Below are positions 51,241-59,275 of a stretch of 64,000 nt of DNA, piece after piece. Where the stretch lies: positions 1 through 64,000 of the forward strand of contig CAWIOP010000003.1 of assembly GCA_963837755.1 (NCBI GenBank). Direction: 5' to 3'. Within the stretch, counting starts at the first letter, position 1. Every line of letters begins with the position of its first letter. A program made the translations under genes and the position numbers. A model generated the notes under the pieces. It did not search any database, was not told the origin of the DNA, and saw only the letters and a list, made by a program, of their open reading frames with translations. Source of the stretch: JADGHX01 sp963837755 (GTDB lineage Bacteria; Pseudomonadota; Gammaproteobacteria; Steroidobacterales; Steroidobacteraceae).

Positions 51241-53169
51241 CTAGGCGAACTGGGTTTCGGGAGACTGCGGCTCAGGCCCATCGTGCGCGGTGCGCACGCA
51301 GTTGCGGCCGCCGCGTTTGGCGGCGTAGAGCGCGCCGTCCGCGCGCATCAGCATGTCGCTCGACTTGCACACACCGGGCCGCGAAACCGTCACGCCGATG
51401 CTTGCCGTAATGCGCCGGCGCACTGGCAGCCAGCGCGTGGTGTCCACCGCCATGATCTGCTCGCGGAAGCGCTCGGCAGCGGGCATTGCGCCGTCCAGCG
51501 AAGTGTTCGGCAGCACGATCAGGAATTCCTCACCGCCGAGCCGCCCGAAGAACGCGGGCTCGCGCACCGACGTGCGAATCTCGCGCGCCACGAACTTCAG
51601 CACCTCGTCGCCGATCGGATGGCCGTGATGGTCGTTGATGCTCTTGAAGTGATCGATGTCGACAATGAGCACGCAGCACGGCCGCTCGTCCGCGCCGTTG
51701 AGCAGCTCTTCCAGCCGGTTGAGCACGTCGCGCCGGTTGGGCACGCCGGTGAGCTCGTCGGTGAGCGCGAGCTTGCGCATGCGCAACGTGCTGCGGCGCT
51801 GGTGAACGGCGAGGGTGGCGAGCAGGCCGGCGACCAGCACCGTGAGCCCAATGGCCACGCCTTGTAGCTGGCGCGCGCGACGCCCCTGCGTGAGGGCTTT
51901 CGCGTTCGCCTCGTTCTCGCGCGTGAGCAGGGCGTTCTCCTGCTCCTTCGCGGCGGTGTCGAATTCCACCTTCAGGGTGGCGAAGCGCTGATCGAGCTGG
52001 TTGTTGAGCAGCCGGTCCGAGATCACTTTGTATTGAGTCTGGCTGGCGTAGGCCTCCCGCCAGTTGCCCGTCTGCGACTGCACGAGCGACAGCTCCGCGT
52101 ACGCGGAGCTCAGGTCGCCGAGCGCGTCGGCCTGACGGAATACGTCCAGCGCTTCCTTCAGCGCCCCTTCGCTGTCTTCGAGCCGGCCAAGGCGATGCAG
52201 CGACACGCCGCGAACCAGCTGGATGTGCGCGCCGAGGCGCGCGTCCGAGGTCTGCCGGCTGAGCGCTTCCGCCTGCTTGAGGATGTCGAGCGCGCGCCGG
52301 GGATCGCCGACGGCATTCGCCACGGCCGCAAGCCCACGCTGCGCATACGCTTCGCCGCGCGGGTAGCCGATCTCCCTGTTGATGTCGCGGGACTCGGTGA
52401 ACGCGCGCCGCGCGAACTCCCATTCCTTCAGGTTCTCGTGCGCGCGGCCGAGGTTGTAGAGCGTGACGGCCACTTCGCGCCGCAGGCCCGATTCACGCTG
52501 GGCTTTCAGCGCGCGCGTGTAGATGTGCACGGCCTGCTGATTGTCGCCCATGCGGTTGTAGAGAATGGCGATGGCGTTCAGCACGGTCACCGCGTGCAGC
52601 GGCATGCTCTCTTTCTCGTATAGCGACTGTGCCCGGCGCAGGTCTGCGAGGCCCGGCGCGTAGTCGCCTTGCACGCCCATCAGATAGCCGCGTGAGAACA
52701 GCGCGCCGGCGAGCATCTCGTTGTCGTGCGCGCCTGTGGCGACGGCAACGGCCTGCTCGTAGAGAGATTTGGCTCGGACGTTGTCGCCGGCCGTCTCGTT
52801 CACGTCGCCTTCGCACGTGAGCAGTCCGGCTCGCAGGCCTTGCCGCTTCGCCAGCGGCATCAGCGCGGTCGCTTGCGAGATTTCGCGTTCGGCCGTGGCC
52901 TTGTCTCGCTCCGAGTGGTAGTCGCAGAGGATGAGCCGCGCGCGGATCTCCAGGTCTGCATCCGGCTCACGGTTGAGCAGGGCCAGCGCCCGGTCCGCGT
53001 AGCGCTTGCTGGCGTCCGGATCGACGCGCATGGCCTTCACGGCAGCTTCAATGAGTTTGGCGGCGGCCGCGGGCTCGTCCACGGCGTGCGCGCGTGCCCC
53101 GATCAGCATGCCGGTCAGCGCCAGCAGCGGTGCGAGTGAAACTCGAAGGCGGATGTTCAGGGTCTGCAT
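51241..53169 (-). CDS. TPR-containing membrane diguanylate cyclase (GGEEF)
   Basis: The 642-residue protein has a signal peptide, a periplasmic TPR array (about residues 35-400; for example GVQGDYAPGLADLRRAQSLY, VTLYNLGRAHENLKEWEFAR), a coiled coil, one membrane helix (VAIGLTVLVAGLLATLAVHQ) and a C-terminal GGDEF domain. LTDELTGVPNRRDVLNRLEE and FFGRLGGEEFLIVLPNTSLD are the catalytic motifs, and the GGEEF is intact, so it should make cyclic di-GMP. The inhibitory RxxD site upstream is changed to REPA. It may feed the riboswitch and PilZ protein of this window. Confidence 0.92.
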   Translation of the reverse strand: MQTLNIRLRVSLAPLLALTGMLIGARAHAVDEPAAAAKLIEAAVKAMRVDPDASKRYADRALALLNREPDADLEIRARLILCDYHSERDKATAEREISQATALMPLAKRQGLRAGLLTCEGDVNETAGDNVRAKSLYEQAVAVATGAHDNEMLAGALFSRGYLMGVQGDYAPGLADLRRAQSLYEKESMPLHAVTVLNAIAILYNRMGDNQQAVHIYTRALKAQRESGLRREVAVTLYNLGRAHENLKEWEFARRAFTESRDINREIGYPRGEAYAQRGLAAVANAVGDPRRALDILKQAEALSRQTSDARLGAHIQLVRGVSLHRLGRLEDSEGALKEALDVFRQADALGDLSSAYAELSLVQSQTGNWREAYASQTQYKVISDRLLNNQLDQRFATLKVEFDTAAKEQENALLTRENEANAKALTQGRRARQLQGVAIGLTVLVAGLLATLAVHQRRSTLRMRKLALTDELTGVPNRRDVLNRLEELLNGADERPCCVLIVDIDHFKSINDHHGHPIGDEVLKFVAREIRTSVREPAFFGRLGGEEFLIVLPNTSLDGAMPAAERFREQIMAVDTTRWLPVRRRITASIGVTVSRPGVCKSSDMLMRADGALYAAKRGGRNCVRTAHDGPEPQSPETQFA

Positions 53170-53557
53170 CGCGGGCTGTACTACGTTAGAGGCCGCAATC
53201 TAGCCGATCCCCATCGTGCGTGGCATTGGAGCCGTCACGCCACGCCAAATTCGTTGCCTGCCAAGGGGGGCCCGTGAGCGACTATCGCCTGGATTATGGA
53301 AAGTGGGATGCACCCCATCGGTGCAGCGACGACGAAGCATTGCCGACCATGGTCTCGCTGATGAGACCTGTGTCTCATCAAACGACCGAGCCTGGACTGT
53401 CGCGGGTTTGACGAAGAATGGTTTGCTGTCTGGGGTGGGAGACATACTTGGGACTTGCGTCGCATCAAGGGGCGTGAAGTTCGGACGATAAAGTCAGCGA
53501 GCCGGTGCGCGGGCGATGGACGTCCTGCGCAGCTGGCAATTGGGGGGGCTTGCTGAC
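53170..53557. other. Intergenic stretch upstream of chemoreceptor
   Basis: About 390 bp between divergent genes. Besides the candidate sigma-28 promoter, it holds a perfect hairpin GATGAGAC-CTGT-GTCTCATC near 53361-53380. No coding sequence was accepted. Confidence 0.4.
53465..53491 (+). promoter_or_regulatory. Possible sigma-28 (FliA) promoter of the chemoreceptor
   Basis: TCAAG at 53465-53469 and GGACGATAA at 53483-53491 resemble the sigma-28 -35 (TAAAGT-like) and -10 (GCCGATAA) elements with about 13 bases between them. Chemoreceptors are usual sigma-28 targets. The match is partial. Confidence 0.35.
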
Positions 53558-55327
53558 ATGTCGATGAATCCGCTGACGTGGATCGGGCGCGCGCTGGGAG
53601 CGCTGGTGCCGGGTGTGCGCGACCTTCGCGGGCACGTGGCGGCCATCGGGCGCACGACGCCGATCATTCATTTCGGGATGGATGGGCTCGTGCAGTATGC
53701 GAACGAGCAGTTCCTCAAGGCGTCCGGCTACAAGCTTGCGGAGATTCGCGGCCAGCATCACCGGATGTTCGTGGATGCGGACCAGCGCGATACGCCGGCG
53801 TATCGGCAGTTCTGGTCGAAGCTGCGCGCCGGCGAGACGCAGTCCGCGCAGTACATGCGGCTGGGCAAGGATGGCAAGCCGATCTGGGTGCAGGCCACCT
53901 ATTACCCGATCCTCGATGCGTTCGGGAACCCTTTCAAAGTGATCAAGCACACCGTCGATGTCACGCGCCAGATGCTGGAGCGTGCGAATGGCATCGGGCA
54001 GCTCGAGGCCATCAGCAAGGCGCAGGCCGTGCTGGAGCTCGCGCTCGATGGCTCGGTGCTGACGGCGAATGCCAATTTTCTGAGCACGTTCGGCTATTCG
54101 CTGGACGAAGTGCGCGGGCGGCATCACGGCATGTTTGTGGATGCGGCCGTGCGTGACAGCGCGGACTATCGCGCCATGTGGAGCAAGCTGGCGCGCGGTG
54201 AATATGACGCGGGCCAGTACAAGTGCCTGGCCAAGGGTGGGCGCGAGGTCTGGATCCAGGCGAGCTTCAATCCCATCCTCGATGCGGCGGGCAAGCCGTT
54301 CAAGGTGGTGGAGTACGCCACGGATGTAACCCAACAGCTGAGCTTTTCCGAGCAGCTGCGCTCAGCTGTCGCTGAGACTCGCGCCGTGGTGAGCGCGGCG
54401 GCCGCGGGCGATCTTCAGCAGCGGATCTCGCTGACGGGCAAGAGCGGTGACATCGCCGAGCTTTCACGCGGCGTGAACGAGCTCATCGATGTGATGATGA
54501 CGCTCGTCGAGCAGATCAAGGATACGGCGGGCGAGGTGCAGTTGGCGGCGGAGGAGATTTCCACCGGCAACGGCAACCTCTCGCAGCGCACGGCCGAACA
54601 GGCGGCGAGCCTCGAAGAGACGGCGTCGTCCATGGAAGAGATGTCGAGCACGGTGCGGCAGACCGCCGACAACGCTTCACAGGCGAATCAGCTCGCGATC
54701 GATGCGTGTGCGCAGGCCGAGAAGGGCGGCGCCGTCGTGGGCGCGGCCGTCAAGGCCATGAGCGGCATCAACAACTCATCGAGCAAGATTGCCGACATCA
54801 TCGGTGTCATCGACGAGATCGCGTTCCAGACGAATCTGCTGGCGCTGAATGCGGCCGTCGAAGCGGCGCGCGCGGGCGAGCAGGGGCGCGGTTTCGCGGT
54901 GGTGGCGAGCGAAGTTCGCAGCCTGGCCGGGCGCAGCGCCACTGCGGCCAAACAGATCAAGGCGCTCATTCAGGACAGCGTGGCGCGCGTGTCGGAAGGG
55001 TCACGGCTGGTGGATGAATCCGGCCGCACGCTCAACGGCATCGTCGGTGCGGTGAAGAAGGTGACGACCATCGTGGCGGAGATCGCTTCGGCGAGTCGCG
55101 AGCAATCCATCGGCATCGAGCAGGTCAACCGCGCGGTGATGCAGATGGATGAGGGCACCCAGCAGAACGCGGCGCTGGTCGAAGAGGCCGCGGCGTCGAG
55201 CGAGTCCATCGTGGAGCAGGTGCAGGCGCTGAATGCGATGATCGCGCGCTACAAGGTGGGCGTCGCGGCCGCGCAGAACAGAGCGGCGCCGGGCTTTGCC
55301 ACCGAGCGCCGTGTGGCAGCGGCATAG
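53558..55327 (+). CDS. Soluble methyl-accepting chemotaxis protein with two PAS domains
   Basis: The 589-residue protein has two PAS domains in tandem (about residues 30-140 and 150-265), each ending in a TxDVTxQ motif. A HAMP-like/helical linker (AAAGDLQQRISLTGKSGDIA) follows, then a full MCP signalling domain with the hairpin tip DEIAFQTNLLALNAAVEAAR and AGEQGRGFAVVASEVRSLAG. There is no membrane helix, so it is cytoplasmic. The repeated PAS pair (QHHRMFVDADQRDTPAYRQF against RHHGMFVDAAVRDSADYRAM) suggests recent internal duplication. PAS domains of this Aer-like sort often sense redox state or oxygen. The ATG at 53558 is preferred, with an alternative 14 codons earlier. Confidence 0.92.
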   Translation: MSMNPLTWIGRALGALVPGVRDLRGHVAAIGRTTPIIHFGMDGLVQYANEQFLKASGYKLAEIRGQHHRMFVDADQRDTPAYRQFWSKLRAGETQSAQYMRLGKDGKPIWVQATYYPILDAFGNPFKVIKHTVDVTRQMLERANGIGQLEAISKAQAVLELALDGSVLTANANFLSTFGYSLDEVRGRHHGMFVDAAVRDSADYRAMWSKLARGEYDAGQYKCLAKGGREVWIQASFNPILDAAGKPFKVVEYATDVTQQLSFSEQLRSAVAETRAVVSAAAAGDLQQRISLTGKSGDIAELSRGVNELIDVMMTLVEQIKDTAGEVQLAAEEISTGNGNLSQRTAEQAASLEETASSMEEMSSTVRQTADNASQANQLAIDACAQAEKGGAVVGAAVKAMSGINNSSSKIADIIGVIDEIAFQTNLLALNAAVEAARAGEQGRGFAVVASEVRSLAGRSATAAKQIKALIQDSVARVSEGSRLVDESGRTLNGIVGAVKKVTTIVAEIASASREQSIGIEQVNRAVMQMDEGTQQNAALVEEAAASSESIVEQVQALNAMIARYKVGVAAAQNRAAPGFATERRVAAA

Positions 55328-55336
55328 CGGGAACCG

Positions 55337-57370
55337 TCAAAACTGATAGCGAATCCCCGCCCGCACCGTGCGCGGCTCCGTCGAGCGGCTCACGCGCCCA
55401 TCCACCTGTTCGCCCGCGGGGTCGAGGCCTTCGACGTGCGCGCCGTAGTAGTACACGATGTCCTTGCCGTCGTCGTCGAGCACGTTCAGCAGCTCGGCGT
55501 AGAGCGTGTAGCGCTCGCCCTTCCACGCGGCGCGCAGGTTCACCACTTTGTCCGCGCTGGCATGCAGTGAGTTGTCTTCGATGAGTGGGTAGGGGCCGAG
55601 GTAGCGCAGGCGCACGCTGGCTTCCCAGCGTTTCTGAACCGCCGAGATACCGAGCTCGCCGGCGCTCTCGATGGCGCCGGGCACATGGTCGAGCCCCGGG
55701 CTGTCTTCGGCGTGCGCGTGGCTACCCGTCCACACGCCGTCGATGGCGAGCCAGCTCACCGGGCGCCAGAACCCCACGAGCTCATAGCCGTGGCGTTGCG
55801 TCGGCGTGGAGGGCTCAACCGAATTCGAGTCGCCCACGAATTTGAGCTCGCTCGCCAGATCGAGCCACCAGTATGTGGTGGTGAGCGTGAAGTCGCCGTG
55901 CTGGAAGCGCGCGCCCACTTCCTTGCCCGTGCCGCGCACGAGGCCTGCCACCGGGTCGTTGCCGTCGAGCGGCGCGGCGACGCCGCGCGCGTCGTTCGAG
56001 TGGAAGCCGCGGCCCCAGTTGCCGTAGAGCTCGACTTTGCTGTTGAGCGCATACGCGAGGCCGGCCTTCGGCGAGAGGATGTCCGCGGATTTCTTGCCGC
56101 TGGCGAAGCCGTCCTGCCTGGACGTGACGTCGAACGAATAGAAGTCCGCGCGCACGCCGCCCATCACGCGCAGCTTGTCGACCGGGTTCCATGTGCCCTC
56201 GGCGTACGGGGAGATCGAGCTTTCCGTTGCGCCGTAGCGGCCGAGGTCCGAGTCGTAGCCACCCAGAACGGTGTGCTGGAGGCCGACGCGGCCGATGTCG
56301 TCGTAACGCACTTCGACGCCGGCGTTCAGCGCGAGCTTCGCGTCCTTGACGAGCGTGCGCTCGAAGCGGCCGCCGAACATGGAGCGGCGGTCGAGCTGGT
56401 TGATCTGATAGTCGTACGTCGGGTCGGAGATCATGTTCCAGTCGTAGTACTGGCCATAGAGCGAGGCGCGCCAGCTTTCGCCGTGCAGGCGAGCGCCGGC
56501 CACCCAGCGCACGGTCTCGCCCACAGCGGTGCTGTCGAGTGCGCAGAAGGCGTCTTCGCACACGCTGGTGCCGATGGCGCGCTCGGGAATCTGCTCGCTC
56601 GGGTTCCATTTGCCGTGGTAGCCGGAGAGCGTCAGCTCCAACGCGCCCAGCGGCGTCTCGCGCGCGTACTTGCTCCAGATCGACTCGTGCTCGAGATCTT
56701 CCGGCAGCTCCCAGGGGCCGTCGTAGGTTTTCCATTGGCCCACGACAGTGAGATCGCCGTCGCCCAGCCGCGTGGTCGCGCCTCCGGCGACGCGCTGCCA
56801 TCCGTACTGCCCACCTTCCAGCGCGACGAAGGGCGCGTTCAGCCGCTCGATGGTCGACATGAACGCGGCCCCGGCCAGCGAGAAGTCACCTACGTCGGCC
56901 CGGTAGGGGCCCTTGCGGTAGTCCACGCGCTCGACGACTTCCGGGATCAGGCCGTTCACGTCGAGATAGCCCTGGCCGTGGCCGTGCGTGCGCAGGTTCA
57001 TCGGCACGTCGTCGATGTAGGTGGTGAAGTCGGTGCCGTGGTCGAGATTGAAGCCGCGCAGGAAGTACTGGTTCGCCTTGCCGCTGCCCGAGTGCTGGGC
57101 GGCGATGAGCCCAGGCACCGCCTCCAGCAGCTCGGCCACCCGCAGCAGCGGACGCACGGAGAGGTCTGCGCCGCCCACCGCGCCCTCGCTGGACGCCGCC
57201 GCCTTGCCGATGAGGTTCTCGCCGCGGGCGAAGATCACCACTTCCTCGATAGGGTCCTGCGTGCTGGGGTCGGCGGCTTGCGCGGGAAGCGCGGCCAGCG
57301 CAACGGGGAACACGGCAAGGCAGGCCAGGGTGGATCGGCGGGCGGAAGTTGCGGGAACAGTCGGGTGCAT
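55337..57370 (-). CDS. TonB-dependent outer-membrane receptor
   Basis: The 677-residue protein has a signal peptide, a plug domain (PLLRVAELLEAVPGLIAAQH, FLRGFNLDHGTDFTTYIDDV) and a 22-strand-type barrel ending in RYQF, the aromatic C-terminus required for outer-membrane insertion. The N-terminal DPIEEVVIFA may be a TonB-box-like element. Its substrate is not evident; no siderophore or metal genes are next to it. The start MHPTVPATSA has GGAG upstream. It converges on the chemoreceptor gene with only 9 bp between. Confidence 0.92.
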   Translation of the reverse strand: MHPTVPATSARRSTLACLAVFPVALAALPAQAADPSTQDPIEEVVIFARGENLIGKAAASSEGAVGGADLSVRPLLRVAELLEAVPGLIAAQHSGSGKANQYFLRGFNLDHGTDFTTYIDDVPMNLRTHGHGQGYLDVNGLIPEVVERVDYRKGPYRADVGDFSLAGAAFMSTIERLNAPFVALEGGQYGWQRVAGGATTRLGDGDLTVVGQWKTYDGPWELPEDLEHESIWSKYARETPLGALELTLSGYHGKWNPSEQIPERAIGTSVCEDAFCALDSTAVGETVRWVAGARLHGESWRASLYGQYYDWNMISDPTYDYQINQLDRRSMFGGRFERTLVKDAKLALNAGVEVRYDDIGRVGLQHTVLGGYDSDLGRYGATESSISPYAEGTWNPVDKLRVMGGVRADFYSFDVTSRQDGFASGKKSADILSPKAGLAYALNSKVELYGNWGRGFHSNDARGVAAPLDGNDPVAGLVRGTGKEVGARFQHGDFTLTTTYWWLDLASELKFVGDSNSVEPSTPTQRHGYELVGFWRPVSWLAIDGVWTGSHAHAEDSPGLDHVPGAIESAGELGISAVQKRWEASVRLRYLGPYPLIEDNSLHASADKVVNLRAAWKGERYTLYAELLNVLDDDGKDIVYYYGAHVEGLDPAGEQVDGRVSRSTEPRTVRAGIRYQF

Positions 57371-57588
57371 CGAGCCACTCCGTGGGCGGGCGGATTGAGC
57401 AGGGGAATCGTCGCAGTCGCCGTCAGGCGCGCAGGTTGCGCAGACTCCGCCATCGCGCACAGGGTGTCTTCTTGATTACGGTTGCCAGCGCGGCGTGCAA
57501 CGTTAACGAACGACGTTACGACGCTCCGAAGTGCACCTGACGGCGCTCGAGCTGCATTCCGCGCACGCGGCGTAGCGCGGCGACGACG

Positions 57589-58455
57589 TCAGTCGTCTGA
57601 CTTCCTGGGCGGCTTGCCTCCATCGAAGAAGCGGGCGAGCGTGTCGGCTTCCTTGCGGCCGCCGGCAAGGTCGTCGGCGATTCGCTCGTACAAGCTGGAG
57701 ATGCCGGTCCATATCTCGTATGCCGCCGCATCTTCGCGGGCGAACTCCGCGATCTCCCGCATCTCCGCCACCCAGCGCCAGGCCTTCGGGAACATGCGAG
57801 GCACGCGCACCGACATGGCTTTCACCAGCGGCTGTTCCGATTCGCTCAGCTCCTGGCGCAGGGCCTCGGCGCTGCCCGAGCGCTCGGCCGCGAGAACCAT
57901 CGCGGCGACGATGGCGATGCTGCCCTTGCTGATGCCCGCGTAAGCCATCTTGAGAGCCGACGCGGCGCCGATGGGGCCATCCAGCACGCGCAAGTCCAAG
58001 CCATGCTTCGACAGCACGGCAAGCTTCGCCGCGGGCTCCCCGGCCGCATAGATGTGCGGGCTCTTGCCGCCCGGCTCCGGCGGAAAGCCGATGATGCCGG
58101 CATCGACGAAACCCGCGCCGGTTGCCGAGATGACCGCGTGGATGTGGCGAACGGTTGCCGGGCTCACGGCATTGCAATCCACGAACACGGGCTTGCGGCG
58201 GGCGCTCTTCAGCGCGAATGCGGTTTGCTCCGCGAACGACAGCGCGCTGGCCGGTGGCAGGATCGACAGCAGCAGGTCTGCGTCCATCAGAGCTTCGGCT
58301 GAAACAGGTGTCATGCCCGCCTCGGCCGCGCGCGCCTGCGTGGCGGCGCTGCGCCCGCTGAGGTGTGTGAGCACCTTTACGCCGTTCTCGACGAGCCGCC
58401 GGGCGATTCCCGCACCCATGTTTCCCGCGGCAACGATGGCGACGACCGGCTTCAT
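57589..58455 (-). CDS. NAD(P)-dependent beta-hydroxyacid dehydrogenase-like protein
   Basis: The 288-residue protein has a Rossmann start (VVAIVAAGNMGAGIARRLVE, with the GxGxxG replaced by AAGNMGAG). The 6-phosphogluconate/3-hydroxyisobutyrate dehydrogenase core motif is visible in GAGFVDAGIIGFPPEPGG, and a DUF1932-like helical C-terminal half contains LKMAYAGISKGSIAIVAAMV, holding the usual catalytic Lys. The substrate is unknown. A GGAG with good spacing favours the ATG at 58455 over a GTG six codons earlier. Confidence 0.85.
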   Translation of the reverse strand: MKPVVAIVAAGNMGAGIARRLVENGVKVLTHLSGRSAATQARAAEAGMTPVSAEALMDADLLLSILPPASALSFAEQTAFALKSARRKPVFVDCNAVSPATVRHIHAVISATGAGFVDAGIIGFPPEPGGKSPHIYAAGEPAAKLAVLSKHGLDLRVLDGPIGAASALKMAYAGISKGSIAIVAAMVLAAERSGSAEALRQELSESEQPLVKAMSVRVPRMFPKAWRWVAEMREIAEFAREDAAAYEIWTGISSLYERIADDLAGGRKEADTLARFFDGGKPPRKSDD

Positions 58456-58591
58456 TTCGAATTCTCCAGTCACGTGGCGTTTCGCATGCGCGCAAGTCTA
58501 CCGTCGACCGTGCCGGCATGCGGCCGGGTGCCTGATCCATATGACAGCTCGCGGATCCTTTGCGCCTCACCGTGCGGTAGTGGCGGCTACT

Positions 58592-59011
58592 TCATAGGGC
58601 ATCGAGGCCGGCTTGCGCGACCTGGGCATCCTGCGGGGAGGTGAGGCCGCTCACGCCGATGGCGCCGACCACCTTGCCGCTCACAACGATGGGCAGGCCG
58701 CCTTCGATGGGCATGGCGCCCTTCATGCCAAGCAGCGCGTTGCGGCCGCCGGCGATGCCGTCTTCGAACATCTTGGTGGGCCGGCGAAACATGGCGGCGG
58801 TGCGCGCCTTGTCGAGGGCCACGGTGGCGCTGGCCGTCTGCGTGTCGTCCATCATCTCGTAGTACTTCAGGAACCCGTGGGTGTCGACGATGGCGATGGC
58901 GACGCGCCAGTTGTTGCGATTGGCTTCGACCAGGGCACCGGCGGCGATTTTCTTCGCCTGGTCCAGACCAACCGGGGGACCGTACGAGCTCGTGACGACG
59001 AGATGGGACAT
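58592..59011 (-). CDS. GlcG/HbpS-family heme-binding-like protein
   Basis: The 139-residue protein matches DUF336 (GlcG/HbpS): ALVEANRNNWRVAIAIVDTH, then ASATVALDKARTAAMFRRPT and GGLPIVVSGKVVGAIGVSGL. HbpS proteins bind heme or cobalamin, while GlcG stands by glycolate genes; its role here is open. The start MSHLVVTSSY fits the family length, and the longer open frame upstream is not coding. It faces away from the Fiu-type receptor, whose promoter region it shares. Confidence 0.85.
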   Translation of the reverse strand: MSHLVVTSSYGPPVGLDQAKKIAAGALVEANRNNWRVAIAIVDTHGFLKYYEMMDDTQTASATVALDKARTAAMFRRPTKMFEDGIAGGRNALLGMKGAMPIEGGLPIVVSGKVVGAIGVSGLTSPQDAQVAQAGLDAL

Positions 59012-59136
59012 TCGAAACACCTTATCTGGATCGTGGGGCGGCGAATTATAGGCAAGCGGGCGCAGCCGCCCCGGCGACGCCCCGCCCGTCGCCGCGGCTC
59101 GGTCGGGCAGGGGCTCCCAGATAAGAATTCGTTGCA

Positions 59137-59155
59137 GATGAGAAGGGTTCGCATT
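59137..59155. promoter_or_regulatory. Possible Fur box
   Basis: GATGAGAAGGGTTCGCATT is an imperfect inverted repeat (GATGAGAA against AATGCGAA) close to the gammaproteobacterial Fur consensus. It lies about 120 bp upstream of the Fiu-type receptor start, a usual place for iron control. Confidence 0.45.
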
Positions 59156-59275
59156 TAAGATCGCCCACCATGACGAACGGGGTCGCGGCATTCGAGCCGC
59201 TGCCGCCTTCGACGAATTCCACGGCCGCGCGCGTCACCGCTCGCGAGTGACCATTGACCAGGAGTGTTGGCGCAA

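Noticed and set aside
55685..57475. Plus-strand open frame of 596 codons
   Set aside because: It is exactly antisense to the TonB receptor gene, is rich in Arg/Ala/Val typical of antisense frames in GC-rich DNA, and has no recognisable domain.
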